Below are positions 1 to 13,288 of a stretch of DNA of 64,000 nucleotides, piece by piece. The notes under the pieces were generated by a model. The model saw only the letters and a list, made by a program, of their open reading frames with translations. It made no database searches and was not told where the DNA came from. The position numbers and the translations under genes were made by a program. Numbering within the stretch: position 1 is the first letter of the stretch; every line of letters starts with the position of its first letter. Source of the DNA: Annulohypoxylon bovei var. microspora. Its lineage: Eukaryota; Ascomycota; Sordariomycetes; Xylariales; Hypoxylaceae. The DNA is taken from NCBI GenBank assembly GCA_022836615.1, contig MU405300.1, positions 93,710-157,709 of the forward strand. Direction: 5' to 3'.

Positions 1-1259
1 AGATAAATTATCAATACGAAATCCCAAGTCAACCGAGTTAGAAAAGTCCGAGGATATCCAATCTACAATGTCTCTTGCTCATTAAAGTCTACCAATGACG
101 CTTGTTTTTGTTTCAGTCGACCAAGCAACTTCGGTCGGCAACACTCATCCCCAGCATTGCCACTTCACGAACTAATTGTGATATCAGATGAGACGTGTGA
201 ATACCTGGATTCAAGCTCTCCTATGTGAGAAATGAGCGCTCACACTTGTTAGCACTTTATGAATTGACACGAAACACACCCCTTGTATCCGCCGCCCATA
301 CGAGTCTACCTAGGAAGCACATCTTCCCTCAAGTCATAGCCTTGGGAACCATAGTGTCCCTAATTAGGTAGGTATATGTCGAGGTGTCTACGACAAGTTG
401 CTAGACCAAGCCAAAGTGACAAGAACAGTCTGGGTTTTTGCGATACCATAGTCATTTAGTTGAAAGATTCTTTATTGGTTTCTAGGTGCTAGAAGATAGG
501 TAGGTACGAGTCATTAAGCACTTGAGAAAGCGACCTGCTAAAAGCTCCCTAAAAGCTCATATGGTGATAGAGGTCTAAAGTCTCCTATCTAGGGGGTTGT
601 GTAGATCACTCCCACTCCTTTTCCCGACGCCAACGTTCACATCAAGACATATCTACTTCATGGTTACGTTTATCTATAACAGCGCGTCATAACTCAAATA
701 ACGTCGCTGAGATATAGTATACGAAGTAGATAGAGTAGGTAAGAGGTTAAACATATCGCAATAAGAGTATATATTTCTAAACAAGAAAGAAAGCAGCGAC
801 CTATCCTCTTTTCTCAGCGTGTGAAGGCTTAGGAGAATAACGGGTTTCATATATTCAACCCCTATTTACCCCCCCTTAAAATGACAATACCACAAGATTA
901 AAGGAACTGTTAGAATAGACTTTACAGAGAAAGCTACTTACCGCGGTCTATCTTTACAAATTAAGTTATGAGCATAGACAGATAGCATAAGTGAAGCGGG
1001 CTATCGTTACCTATAAACCCCGAGGATATAATTCTGGCTAAAGGGGCTACAAAGATCACTACCCACTCGAAAGTCTTCTTGAGGTCTTCACGCATTAGTT
1101 TTGAGTTACGAAGTCTCCAATGCCTCCTTAAACCTTGCTTGATTTTTATTATTTTATGTACCAACTAACATGCGTAGTTACATCTAGGTCTCTAAAAGAT
1201 AAGCAGGTTTCCGCCACCCTTCAAATTTATCTCTCCCCAATCTAGAGGTAGGTAGGTCC
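1..1259. other. intergenic, no gene seen
   Basis: I see no coding exon, tRNA or transposon in this stretch. It holds scattered TAGGTAGGTA-type microsatellite words common in sordariomycete intergenic DNA. The only open frames are short and lack recognisable domains. Confidence 0.5.
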
Positions 1260-1951
1260 TTAAACCCCGACGCAGTAATTGTACCCGAGCTGCAGGTTGG
1301 TGCACGCGGCGTTGATGCTGGGGTTCCACAGCAGGAAGTTGGCCAGCGTGATGCCCTTGGCGGCGGCGACGGCGTAGCAGGTGTCGCCCTCGACCACCTT
1401 GTAGCAGGCGGCGCAGTTGCTGACGGTCCCCGGCTCCGTGGGCACCGGGCACGACGGCGCCGCCGCCTGGACGCCCACGCAGACCGTCTCCCCCGGGTAC
1501 AGGTTGTGGCAGTCGCTGGCGACTTCCGGGTTCCATGAGTAGCTGGGGTTGGGGTTGTTAGTTTGGGGTTATCCAAAAAAAAAATTCGGTTTTGCGGGGA
1601 GACTTGGGGGTGGGGAGGATAGGGGAAAAGGGGCAAAGGGAAAATTTGCTCGGTTAATGGATAAATGACTTACAATTGAGCCAGCGTGAAGGTGTCGCCG
1701 AGCTTGTCGACGATGACATTACAGGTGTCTCCCGATACTACGGAGTAGGTCGCGGCGCCTTTTCAACATCACAAATTAGCGACTATCTTTCTCGGTGGGT
1801 TATAGGAAAGGATGTGCAAGCAGTGAGGGTGTATCATACAGTTTGAGGTATAGCCCTGGCGCGCAACTAACTGAGAGATCTCAGTCGGCGCGGCGAAAGC
1901 CTGGCTGGCGGCAAGAGCCAGAGTGATGATGGTAGTAGTGATGGAAAGCAT
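1260..1951 (-). CDS. secreted two-LysM domain protein (LysM effector-like)
   Basis: Three exons, 1840-1951, 1674-1758 and 1260-1542, give a 159-residue protein; phases 1 and 2 close cleanly with donors GTATGA and GTAAGT. Residues 1-20 are a hydrophobic signal peptide ending AQAFA-like before APTEIS, so the product is probably secreted. LysM 1 spans about residues 41-90 and LysM 2 about 113-159. Each carries the fungal pattern of V-x-GDTC near the start, a WNP core and a closing CVGV, with cysteines spaced for disulfides. LysM modules bind chitin or other N-acetylglucosamine glycans. In plant-associated fungi small secreted LysM proteins shield hyphae or sequester chitin fragments; in saprotrophs they may act in wall protection. 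The role is inferred from domain layout only. There is no catalytic domain. It is isolated from its neighbours. Confidence 0.85.
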
Positions 1952-3987
1952 CTTGATTATTAATTATATTATAGATTATTATGGATATTGGTTATACTCT
2001 TCGAAGTGAGTGTGGTTGGTGTGTGTGAGTGATGATGTCTTTTAATATATCGATGAGGTGACGGCCTGAGCCTCTTATATATGTAGGCGCATACTATCCC
2101 CATTCCTACCTCCATGTTATGATATCATTAAGAAATATCTCATGAGATGAGATGATGGGACGGGTCAGGCCGCACCCATCAGGCTCTCCGACTAGATCTC
2201 AGCAATAGGCAATTCAACCTGATCCAGAACTAAGACTCGACCGCTCCCCATGACTTCTTCGTGTAATACTGGGATAATAGATACTACATCGTAAAGGCGC
2301 CCCTAGTATAGTTGTGGATAAGACATAGCAGTATGTAAGCCGCCTCGCTCCTCTCGATATGTGTGATTATTATCACGAGGCCCTACTCTGTGTTACCCGC
2401 CTCGGATTCCCCTCGGCAGTGAAAGCCGCAGCTCCCGTCAATGCCAGAGCGACAAGTGGCGAGCAGTACCTAGCGAACAATCCTTCTAAGCATATGTACG
2501 TAGGTAGTTAATTCCTGGGCAGACATCGTTCGCGAGGCGCAGCCTAGTCTATTCATCTCATCTCATCAATCGGATCATGGCAGGATATACGATGTAATTG
2601 AGAGAGGGGAAGCGGGAGCTAAACCGAAAGAGCCTTATTTTCCTTGTTCGTATACGTAGCTTATGCCCCGGCTTTAGGGCTGAAGGAGAGGGGTCGAACG
2701 ATGGCAACATGATGTTGCAATCTTCAATATAAAGGTTAATAGAGTCAAGCTTGTCCCTGCTTAAGCGACGGGTTCAGCCTTATTCGATCCCAAAAGAGAC
2801 TAATAGGCTCTATGCAAATGTGGTAATGTTCAGGTAGAAAGTGGAAAAGAAAGAGAGAAAAACATGGCACCTGGGACACAAACTTGGGGTAGGTGGAAAA
2901 AGCAGATAGGGCGGCAAGAAACGCCTTCATCCCCAGATCCGGGCCAGCCAATGTAACCCTAACCCTTGACTCCCCGGCCTGTTCCGGAAAGTTCCACTTG
3001 GAAGGTTTTCCGCATACATCGTATGGGTACAATTCATCCGCCTTAGTTAGCTACAACTATGTATCTTCCTTCCAGCTCACCAGAGCTAAGGCAGAGCTGA
3101 GACTACGCCGCGACGCTACATCAAAATAAAAATTAGATCTCGAGTTGCCAAGTTCTAGCTGGTTTCCCCGCCTGCTCGACCGATAATCGTCAACCAATGC
3201 CACGGCGCCGCGTGAGTCGGTGAGCCGGTGATTGGACTAGGCTATTCGAGCTTCCTTACGAGCCGTGATGTGATCTAATTGGGCATTTTATATACAACAC
3301 ATAGAAGATTATATATGGAAAAAAGCATAAATTGCGCCGTCTTACTCATCATCTATGCAGATGGGTTAGGTGGGTTATACAGAGAAGAATCTATGGTCTA
3401 TGGAATGACGTAGAAGAAAAAACTACATGCAGGATATGCGGGCAACCTCGTATTCATCTCCGCATTCACTCATGCCACCAGAGGTCCTATGGTAAGACAC
3501 GATGAAAGGAACGAGTGATTATTTTCATTTATGCTACGTTGCTCTCGTCCGTGATTGAGGATGCTTGATGAAGAAGTTGAAATTATCATGTTAGGACATC
3601 GTGTGGAGTAAAGCCAGGTTCGTAAAGCTTACCGATTATCGATATTTCTCGTAGTATATCTCAGCCTCGTCCCAGGTTATCCTGGCGTCTTGTATTTCGT
3701 CTTGGAGGATGCGCCGAGAGCATACTAACTAAGTCTAATAATATACGAGACTTAGTTGGATTCGGTTTAAGCCCGAAGGCCTTTAGCAAAGTACCAAGTT
3801 TGAATTTGGAGTAGTTATAGTACAGCCATACAACGATCCCACAGTAGCCGAAGCGACAAGCCTGCTTTGCAGCAATCTCCTATTCCATCCCATCCGCCCA
3901 TTTTCCATTTTCCACTGACGCCGTCACATCTGAATCTGCCAGCAGATACATACAGAGAAGATACCAAATAAGGGCGAGGCCGAAAAC
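1952..3987. other. intergenic, no gene seen
   Basis: About 2 kb between the LysM gene start and the 3' end of the helicase gene. A 78-codon plus-strand frame at 2893-3129 and an overlapping minus frame show no domain, signal peptide or splice context. I treat them as chance. Confidence 0.45.
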
Positions 3988-6900
3988 TTAAGAAAGTAGT
4001 TGCAGAACATCGTCGAGACGACCAGTCTCCTTCTGTACTCTCACCTTATCATTCAAGGCGAGGTTGACTATCTCGCGCTTCTTGGCCTGGATGCCGAGAA
4101 CGCGCTCTTCGACACTGCCATCCATAACCAACTTCCAGACAGTCGTCTCACGTGTTTGGCCGAGACGATGTACACGATCGATAGCTTGATCCTCCATGGC
4201 TGGAGCCCACCCTATTTTGAGTTTAGTAGAAGGAACTTCGGAACGAATAGAAAACAGACTTACAAGAATCCACAAGTATGACCGTATCAGCGGCCACCAA
4301 GTTCAAGCCAACACCACTTGCACCTAAACTGGCAAGCATGATTCGCGTGTTCGGGTCGTTGGTCAAGGCGTCAATAGATTCATCGCGCCGAGCTATCGTC
4401 ATCGAACCCTCGAGGCGACAGTACTTGTATTCGCCCTCATCCAACAATTTCGCAATAACGCTCAGGAATGAGGTCCACTGAGAGAAAATGATAACTTTGG
4501 ACTTGGGATCTTTGAGCTTCGCCTTCAAAATCTTCTCAAGAGCTTCCGTCTTTGAGCTTCGCGTATCACCGTCAAACTTTTCCTCGAAGTTCACAGGTTC
4601 GAGCCCAACCATAGAGTCTGGAGTTAGCTGCTGACGGCACATTGGACATCTGGTGTCTCGTTCAAATGCCTTCAAAATACAGGGTCTCCCGAAACGATGT
4701 TTGCAGGCCGTGATGATGGGATCGTGAATACTAATCGCATCGGTACAGATCGGACATTCTTCTCCTTCGTTGTTGGCGGTAAGGAGAGCCTGCTGCAAAA
4801 TCTTGAGATTTTCCGGAGTGAAGGCAACGACTTTCTCCTTTTCCAGAGGTTTCAATACATCTTTCACCTGGCCTCCGCACAAGGTCCAATGACAACACCT
4901 GGGAGCTAGTTGTTAGCTGCGGTCATGTAAATTAATCCAACTCGGACAAGGCATCCAAGGTAGTACGTGTAGCACTTACATTTGTCTAAGGCGAAGAAGC
5001 TTCTCCAGGACGCCTGTGAATCGTATCTGAGGTCCTCCCGCGACTTCGTTTCTGCGTCGATACAAGTCTAGCATCTTCGTGGTTTCAGACCTAACAAATT
5101 GTCGTTAGCAATTACCAAAGGATCAAAATTTCCATTTGTTATACTCACAATAGAGCATCATATTTATCCTTCTCGTCGTCTCGGAACGTGATGCGATGGA
5201 TATATTCGGTTTTGGCGGGCAACTTCAAATCAACGAACTTCATATCCTTTCTACGACGAAGGCATAGATCCCCTGTCAATGTCTGGAACAACTGCACAGC
5301 GAGCTTGTACTCGTCATTATTTCCACCTGCCTGGCCATTTGACAAAGGTTTGTCGATTAGATGAATGAAGAATGCAGTTTCTTCAATACCTCCGGTAATT
5401 TGAAGGAACTTCAGCGCTGATAGGAAGTCCTTAGGCGAGTTGACGCTACAAAACGTAATGTGTTAGTTTTGCTTCAAAGATAGCTGAGGGCAAGGTGGAC
5501 TTGAAAGGCTTCACAACCACCATAAATAGACTTACATTGGTGTACCGCTCAACATCCAACGAGATTTGGCCTTGAGTTGGAACGCAGCTTTAGCCCTAGC
5601 CGTTGAATAGTTTCTAATGGCATGGGCTTCATCTAGGACAACTCGCCGCCAGTTTACTGAAAGTAATGGTCCTCCTTTGACGTGATCGCTGCGCAGCTTG
5701 TCGTAAGTAGTGATAACGATATCGTGCTTCAGTAAGTCGCCACTCGAATATGTGCCGGCCTTATGATATCTAAAGATACGAGGGATGTGATCCTCCTTTA
5801 CGTGCCGCTGAATCTGCTGTTCCCAATTGCTCATGACACCCAACGGAGAAATAATTAGAGTCGGACCTTCGCTGAAACCACTCGACAATATCAGACTAAT
5901 GACTTGTAGAGTCTTGCCCAGACCCATATCGTCAGCAAGAACACCGCCTGAGGCCAATTGCGGTGGATTCTTCGTGATATGGTTAGAGACTAGATTGACG
6001 AAGTTTCCACGTTCATTGCGCTTCCACAATTGGACAACATCCTTTGATCCAGTAGCCGGCGGTTGCGGATTTTCTTTAGCAGTCATCCAAGCTAGCCCCT
6101 ATAATGGTTGTTAGTAACTCGATATCAAATACCAGCCGAAGTGTCTTACTTGAAGTTGATACGGCAATAAGTCGGATTTAATGGCCTCAGGTTGATGCGC
6201 CTTGGGTAGTTTGGATAGAGCATCTTCATTCATCGCGAATACGTCAACAGAACTAAGGTCTCTAAGTTTGACAGCCTCGCTGTCTTCCAATAACTCCTGT
6301 AGTGCTTCTCCTTGCTGTTCAACCTCGCCAGGTAACCCTACGGTAGTAGCGTTGACTCTTAGGCGCATGGCGGCGTTCCTTTGGGCTTCTGCATCTTTCC
6401 TCGTAGCCTTGAGCTGTGTAGCTTTGACGAGCTTGTCGGCTTTCAACTTCTCCTCTAACTGGAGACGGGCCGAAGGATCGCCGGTGCCATAAAAGTACAA
6501 ACGAATGGGACAGTCAAAGGAGGTCTTAATGCCCGTGAGGACGCCTTCGAGAATGATATCGTTGTTATCAACATACGGCGCAATCTTTGATGCAACCTTA
6601 GCAGGAATATGTCCGATCTGCTTCCGCATGGCATTATCAACGCGAATGGCATTACGGTCGTAAGGGTTGCTGGGTTCGCGGCGGCAGAGAACCCTCTCGC
6701 CAGGGTTCACCACTCCATCATAATATCTGACTCCTACAATCTTGTTTTCCAGGGTTCCGTAGAGCTCATATGAAGAGACATCAGCACCCTGGCTTGGTTC
6801 GGGAACATCACCGTCATCATCATCTACAACCCACGAGGACCTTGGCGGTTGTCGAATACCATGGCCGAGAGAAGACGGGGGTGCTGATTCATATCCATAT

Positions 6901-7028
6901 GAAGACTGAGAAGCAGGGAATCCTGAGGATTGACTTGATGAGTGGGCAGAAGTTGCGCCATTGTAACGTACAGCCTTGGTGCGAGACCCTCCCGCTGGCT
7001 GCGCTGTAGGACGGCGCTTGGGCGGCAT
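3988..7028 (-). CDS. HIRAN-SNF2-RING helicase, HLTF/Rad5 type
   Basis: Six exons (6150-7028, 5536-6098, 5149-5445, 4980-5090, 4264-4898, 3988-4211) give 902 residues; all junctions are GT-AG and phases agree. A disordered N-terminus leads into a HIRAN domain at about 88-185 (binds 3' DNA ends). The SNF2 ATPase follows: the DDMGLGKT Walker A at 349-356, the DEAH box at 449-452, and the SGTP motif across the exon 2/3 junction. A C3HC4 RING sits inside the helicase at about 665-704 (CPIC...CPMC), then the C-terminal helicase lobe with RVHRLGQTR. This order is diagnostic of HLTF/Rad5 proteins, nuclear translocases and ubiquitin ligases that polyubiquitinate PCNA and remodel stalled forks. The short N-terminus resembles HLTF/SMARCA3 more than Rad5 of yeast, so orthology between the two is left open. 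Function is inferred from the family. Confidence 0.93.
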
Positions 7029-8272
7029 ACCTAGTGGATCGGTTTAATTCGAGTGAAACAAGCCGTTTTTAATGATTGACTTAAACGAAAGTATGTCCAC
7101 GACAAATTCGAGGCTCAATCTGAACTTTTTGCGTGCGTCAGATTGAATATTTTGTTGTGGAAAAGAAAAGGGAAAAAGTAGACTGATGAAAGTTTACAGT
7201 TAAGAGTCGACGCGTTTTTTGGTTTCGATTCGCGTTTGCTATTATTAAAATCTGACAATAAAAACATCTTGAAATCACGTGATATACTTGTTACAAATTG
7301 GTCCCGGCTTCTATACATGAACAGTATTACGACATAGTAGTCATTATACTCAAATATATGGTGTTTTCAGAAGATATACTCATTTTTGAGAGGAATTTCT
7401 TTGCATTCACTTTATGTCGTAATATGAAGTCGTTACCTCATCCTTCGCCTACCTATTTCGGATCGGTTGACCAACGAGGTGACGGCACTTACATCGGCTG
7501 TCGGGGTGCTCCATCCGAACTTAGCCGCTTACACATTGCCGCCCTCAATTCTGTGCACTGTACAAGCTCACTCTGCCATATTGCATTTTTACCTACGTCA
7601 AATCTCACCGAATAACAATAAATCAATAATAAATTTGAGGTCATTATATGTGAAATAATGGAAATCGAATGTTTAGATTCTCTTTGGAACCTTCAGATTA
7701 TAATTCAGTATACAAAAACAACAAACAAGGTACAATATAATACGCACTTTATCCACCTGCCTTACACAATATCACTGTTTTACTGTACAAAATACAGTGC
7801 GCATACGGTACGGCTATAGGGAGATCTCACCATCGATCGCCGGCGAATGGGACAACACCATGATGGTGCAATCCGAGCTAGGCCAAATCAACGAGACAGA
7901 GCATTGCTAATATTGCGAAACGAGCCGCAACAGCACAACTTCTCTTCCTTTTTTCAACTTCACCTCATCTCGTCTCTCAGATTCACGGAAACACGAATGT
8001 GCAAGTTTGATTCATTCTCATTAATCATCGCTATCGAAAACGAGCTACTCGGCCTTGCTATGGACGGCCAGCTTCATCGACGCTTACATGAAGTCATGTG
8101 TCTGCCTCTCCGATGCTATCTAGGCCAAACTTCATATCCATGATTAGGATGGCAAGGAGCCTGTTCCCTCGCCATATACATTACAAAGCCGTCAAACCAT
8201 CTCGCTGAGACATACCCAAAACTCCTTACAAATCCCTTCATGATCTCGTCATAGCTTACAGGTCAACTAGTC
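7029..8272. other. intergenic, no gene seen
   Basis: This stretch holds the helicase promoter on one side and the cysteine dioxygenase 3' region on the other. Two overlapping plus-strand frames of 60-105 codons at 7298-7658 and one of 98 codons at 7847-8143 show no recognisable domain. Confidence 0.45.
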
Positions 8273-8978
8273 CTAAACTCGTTTGCCATGCGAAGAGTAA
8301 AGGCCGCACGTCACGTGCGTTCTCTCTCCCGTCTTAGGGTTGAAGATATAGCAGCCGTTCTTGGCCACGTTGGGAGGAGTGTACACTATCGACGTTAGCC
8401 AAGTGGTGCGGAACGATGAGCGCTCATGAGGGACCTACGATGTAAGGAGACAGCATAGTCGCTGCCTTGGTTGGATACCCGGTGAAGTCCAAGCTCGTCT
8501 GCCATGTAGGCGACAGCATTCTCCTTATGGACATGTTCTGACTTGACTTCCATCGGTTTCTCCTTATCGCCGTCGGGATGTTCATATCGAGTCTCGGTGA
8601 GGTCGCCGTGGAGTATCTTCATCAGGCAGTGAGCGTTGCCGTGATCGTGGATAGCGCTCCCCTTTCCGGGTGTCCATACGAGCACGAGCTATTTTAGTAA
8701 GTTAAGTCAGTACTGTTTGCACTTGGCATTCAAACAGATTGATCGGAGACGACGCAAGGGCTTACCAAGTTCGCTTTGCCGTTGCCCTCGTCGACGAGGT
8801 TTCTGGTATATCCAATATTGCCGTCTTCCATCGCATACATGGACCACTCCTTCTTATCGGAGACATATCGTTCCATGATATGCGTTAGGTCTTCTACATC
8901 GACATCATCTGAGGTCAATCCCGACGACGGCCCCAAGACATCCTTGATGTCCGTAACAAGTTGTTCGAAGCGGCTCAT
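8273..8978 (-). CDS. cysteine dioxygenase (type I)
   Basis: Three exons (8766-8978, 8439-8688, 8273-8385) encode 191 residues, close to the usual size of about 200. The enzyme is a cytosolic cupin that oxidises L-cysteine to cysteine sulfinate with Fe(II) and O2, controlling cysteine level and feeding sulfite/taurine-type sulfur metabolism. The metal ligands are visible: H85 and H87 in IHDHGNAHC and H140 in GLHRV. C92 and Y156 (SLHLYTPP, formed by joining exons 2 and 3) match the Cys-Tyr crosslink pair that boosts activity in the mammalian enzyme. Spacing between these residues fits the family almost exactly, which supports the splice choice. The start at MSRFEQL is the only ATG before the conserved N-terminal helix. 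The next gene upstream is 4.3 kb away, so no partner can be inferred. Confidence 0.95.
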
Positions 8979-11900
8979 CTTGATGGATTTTTATGGTTTA
9001 TTGATGGTGAGGTTCGGGTTTGCTAATATATTCGATATCTAATGATATTAGGTATTGGGTGTAGGTAGTGGACGTCGATGATGTGATGGCCTAAAGTGGT
9101 TGAGGTCTATCTGCCACTCGAGAATATATAGGGTATGGAAAGGGAGAAGCGGTGTCAGCACTGTTCTGCGATGGCCTGCAACCTTTGTGGCATTCCAACT
9201 CCGCTTTTCTCTGCACACCTGGACGAACACCTCAATGTTCCTACCTTTCCTACCTTGGCTACTAGGTAGTGCGCTGCCGATTACCGGGCATACCGGGGAA
9301 AGAAATCACCTGCAGTTTCCCTTATCATTACGATCGTTGGGAAAATGGAAGGACAGAGTCGCCGATAACTAACACAATCATTTTTGATTGGTTAAAGCCG
9401 GTTCTAAGAGGGACACTGGTACGTAATCGTGGCCTGTTCTTTTTTTTCTTTATTCTAACCGTCTCGTGGGCTAGTCGCACGGACTAAACTTAACAAGAAA
9501 TTTTCTAGAAGAATTATTGAGAAGACAAGTCTCATGACAATGAATTTGAATAACAAAGCTTTTTGAATCAATTTCCCGTCATTTTTTTCAAGAAACTAAT
9601 GAGATAGTGATTGTACCTTCTGCTTGCCGGACTAATTCGAGAAAGGGGTCCTGGAAAATCCGGGTCTAACCGATAAGACCTAATGACCTGTCGGCTCAGC
9701 CCCACCAGACTGATGAAATTTACCCTTGTTTAAAGGCTTATCTAACCCCGTTTCTTGCGCCGGTCATCGTTGGGGATTCTGCCATTTCATCAAAACCAAG
9801 ACACCTGGTGAGACCACGCATTGGAGACAATTGGGTCCTAGTAGCCATTGTACAAAGGTTCTAGAGAATACGGAAACTCATTACGTCTCGGCTGGCTATA
9901 ATATCAAAACATTTCATCATGTTTGAAACTTGCAAAACAAGTTCGAAATATCTGCTCAGATCTTTGGCAAGCCGGTACCGCTCTGGCTATTTCTCGTTGG
10001 TCTAAGAATCAAACGGCACTTACGTCTTCTTGGCGCTCTCACCGACGATCCATTGCCTCAGTAACATTCCCGGGATGCATATGTGTCCTCTGACACTGGC
10101 AATCAAAGCAGCGGTCTCCACTACATGAACAGCAGGTCGAGCAAATTCTCTGTATGAATAATACTGTGTATCTATATGTAGGTAGGTACCGTATTCAGGA
10201 TCTCTCCTTTTTAACATGGCGCTTAGGGTGTATTTTCCACACCTACGAGATACATAAGCTTGCTTCTTTATCCCGCCGTGCATGACGTGCGGAGTATTTA
10301 TACTGGCATTAGTGTACCGTATCATCGGCACCAAGGGTTACGTTGCTACGCTCGTGTCATTCTACCGGGGATGATGGGATGTCACCGTACCCGGGACCGG
10401 ACCGGAGTGAGCTGAATAGTACGATACTCCGCTGACCGAAGAAAACGTGGCGGAGTCTGCCGACGCGCAAAGCCAGTAGGGATTGTAAAGCTTACGCTCT
10501 GACTCTTTATTGCCGTAGTAAATCCAGCTCTCGATGAGCTACGTAGAGTGTTTACGCGTTTACCCATTCTTCGTCATACCATGAAACTAGGTACTTGAAA
10601 CGAGGCAATGGTTAGGTCACCAATGAATTTCCCATGGGTCTACGAGTCCAATTCGAAACCCTCGTTGGCAAACGGACAGATGCGCTCCGAATCTCCAGTC
10701 TTCTGGAATTTTTCTCTAATTTAATTCTCATCATATTAACCCCTTATCTAGCAATTGTCTCCCGGCAGGATTTAATGCGTAGAGTGTATTCTACCTCAAA
10801 CTGTTTAAAGGCGACTGCCAGTTAAAAGGGTAGATGGCTAGGGCCGTAGATCCAGTTAAATAGTCCGACACATTTCCCGTATACTCGCCGGCCCTGATAC
10901 CGCCCAGGTCGGAGTCGGGTAACCACTCAAGGTCTAACCGGCGCCGTAGTTATTATGACTAAAAATACGACCGGGTGCCGAACATGGAGCTCGGGGCCGG
11001 AACCTCTAAGCCCTGTACACACAGGCGCCTTGATATCGGCCGGGTACATAAATACGAGAATTTCTCACCTCGAAAGTTTCGACTCGCCTCCGTCCGCTTC
11101 AGCCCTATTCACAAACATCGAAACGGAATAACGCCAAATCATCGCGTGCGATGAGCCAGTTTATCTCAGACATTGTAGAGGTAATAAAGGAAGCATGTGT
11201 AAGCCGAAGGGTCCATATGAATAAGAAGCAACTGTCTAAAGACCTTCGGGGTGGTGATGATAGGCTCGTCGTTGGAGTTTTCCAGGATTCCACTCTCTAA
11301 CTATCTTCTATTAAGGTGCTCAGGAGGAATAAGATGACACGCCACCGACGGGACTGCTTCTACATTTTAGCACCAATTATATACTTACCTTAGTACTTAT
11401 ACTTGCTCTAATATTTCAGGGCTTTTCGCTCAGCAGGATCAGAGTAGTCCGATGCTAGCATGAAATTGCGAAAACCAGATGCTGAGTTGTAAAGAGAATT
11501 ATTATCAGACATTCGACAGCGGGCGGTAGAAGAAGATTCAAAACACAAATATACCTAACTATCTCGATACTTCATAGAGAGTGATATAAATGACCGGTGA
11601 AGGAAACCCCGATACGACACAAATGCGAGAAGTGCAACTTTGGCGACTACCTATTAATTAAGTTAAAAAAGAAAAGAGGCCATCTTCCGAGACATTCGTG
11701 ATGATGCTACTACACGAGATGTAAGATTAGCACAAGTACCCATATATCGGAAGACTTCATTACAAGTTGAAACTGCCACATCTATCAATTTTATAGGTAA
11801 ACTATAGGTAAAAACTAAGATAGAAGTTCGCATAACAAAGGATTGAGAGTGTCGATAAATTAGAAGAATGTATTCCAAAACCCCCAATAATAGGCTAGCT

Positions 11901-13288
11901 AGGTTTGATGACGACGAGAGCTTGACTCGATGCAACGTCCGATTCGCCTCACCCCGCAGCCCGGAGAAATTGACGAATGGAACTTGTGCAGCTTGAAACT
12001 TCTCCAAGCCAAAGCCAGGCGTCGTCTTCTTTTAAAAAGAGCTGCCTGCCCATGTTGCACACGTAGGATCCACTATCGTACCTGCCTACGTCTTTCATAG
12101 CTCGCGGATGTAGATATACAAATCGGACCAAACGCTCCCTTTACTTAGGAACTTACCGCCCTCTTTAATTTTCGTTGTCCTACTTAATTGTCTGGAATTT
12201 CAAAATGGCGCCCCCTAAGTCAGCAGATAACTTCCCAGATAGCATGTTTCTCATACAATCCACGCCTACTACCCAATCAAGAAATACCATTTAAAGACAT
12301 CGAAGCCTTAAACTCTCCCCCCATCCATAGACCAGCAGCTTACAGCAGCCCGGCGTGGCTAATTATGGGCCTGCGAGCCCCGTGACGGAACTAATCTCGA
12401 TCGTCGGGCGAAGCTAACAGCCGTCCGGGTCCGGTCAGATGCGGCATTACGTCGATATCTCGTAACCCGTGCGTGTAGCAGCACAGCGTCATAGACTTCT
12501 AGGTTTCGCAACCCCTTGGAATCGCACACGAATCCTTGACACTTAACTGCCAGATTGCTAAGTAGGAACCTGGGCAATAGGTAAGGTGCCTAGGTCCTAC
12601 TTACCTAAGACGAACGGCGGACGAGCCAATCTCGAAACGAAACGGCGGCTCGCACCAATCACCCTTCCCACTTCCCCCAACGACGCGGCCAATTCTATGA
12701 CTCCCGCAAAAGAAATGATTCGTCAGTAGTGTAACAGCGCCGTGTGTTGAGAGGTTGGGCGTGTCCCTCATAGGCCCATCTCCTCCGTGTTTCATGCTTC
12801 GCAGCGCGGGCAAATCCTGCTTCGGTGCAACAGCCATGCTCTCGGTGAGGACGAGGGTCAGGACATGTATGTAGGAACCAAAGCTGCCAAGCTGCCAAGT
12901 GAACACATTCCTCGCCTCAGGTACCGGTACCTCTAAGCGTCACCGATTCTCCGCCTGTCTCGTCCCGTCGTCCCATGTAGGCTTCCCCCGCACATTCGTG
13001 CATTACAAAGGGGACCCCACCATCGTCATCCAACTTGGGGTGGCCAGACCGGTGTTCACTTTGTGTACCTATCGACCGGCTAGTACCTTTAAAGTTCGAT
13101 TGGGTCCCCTGTTTGAATCAATTCTTGTTTCTCTTTTTATACGATTTGTGGTGTGGTGTGTTTAGACCCTGAAGAAACATATCGGGAATTTAGCTTAGAA
13201 GGTTGTTCGGACATATCACAAGAGCCTCTAGGTACCCAGTTGACAGGCCTCACTTATACGAGCCGGCTACAAACGAATAATAGCGAAA
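8979..13288. other. 4.3 kb gene-free gap
   Basis: This is the longest stretch without a gene in the non-AT-rich part. Open frames are all at most 114 codons, on both strands, without recognisable domains or supporting splice sites. I see no TIRs, LTR pair or tRNA. It may hold promoters of the divergent flanking genes, a noncoding transcript or decayed sequence. No direct evidence favours any of these. Confidence 0.4.

Noticed and set aside
2893..3129. 78-codon plus-strand frame upstream of the helicase gene
   Set aside because: It has no domain, signal peptide or splice support, and is of similar length to the overlapping minus frame.
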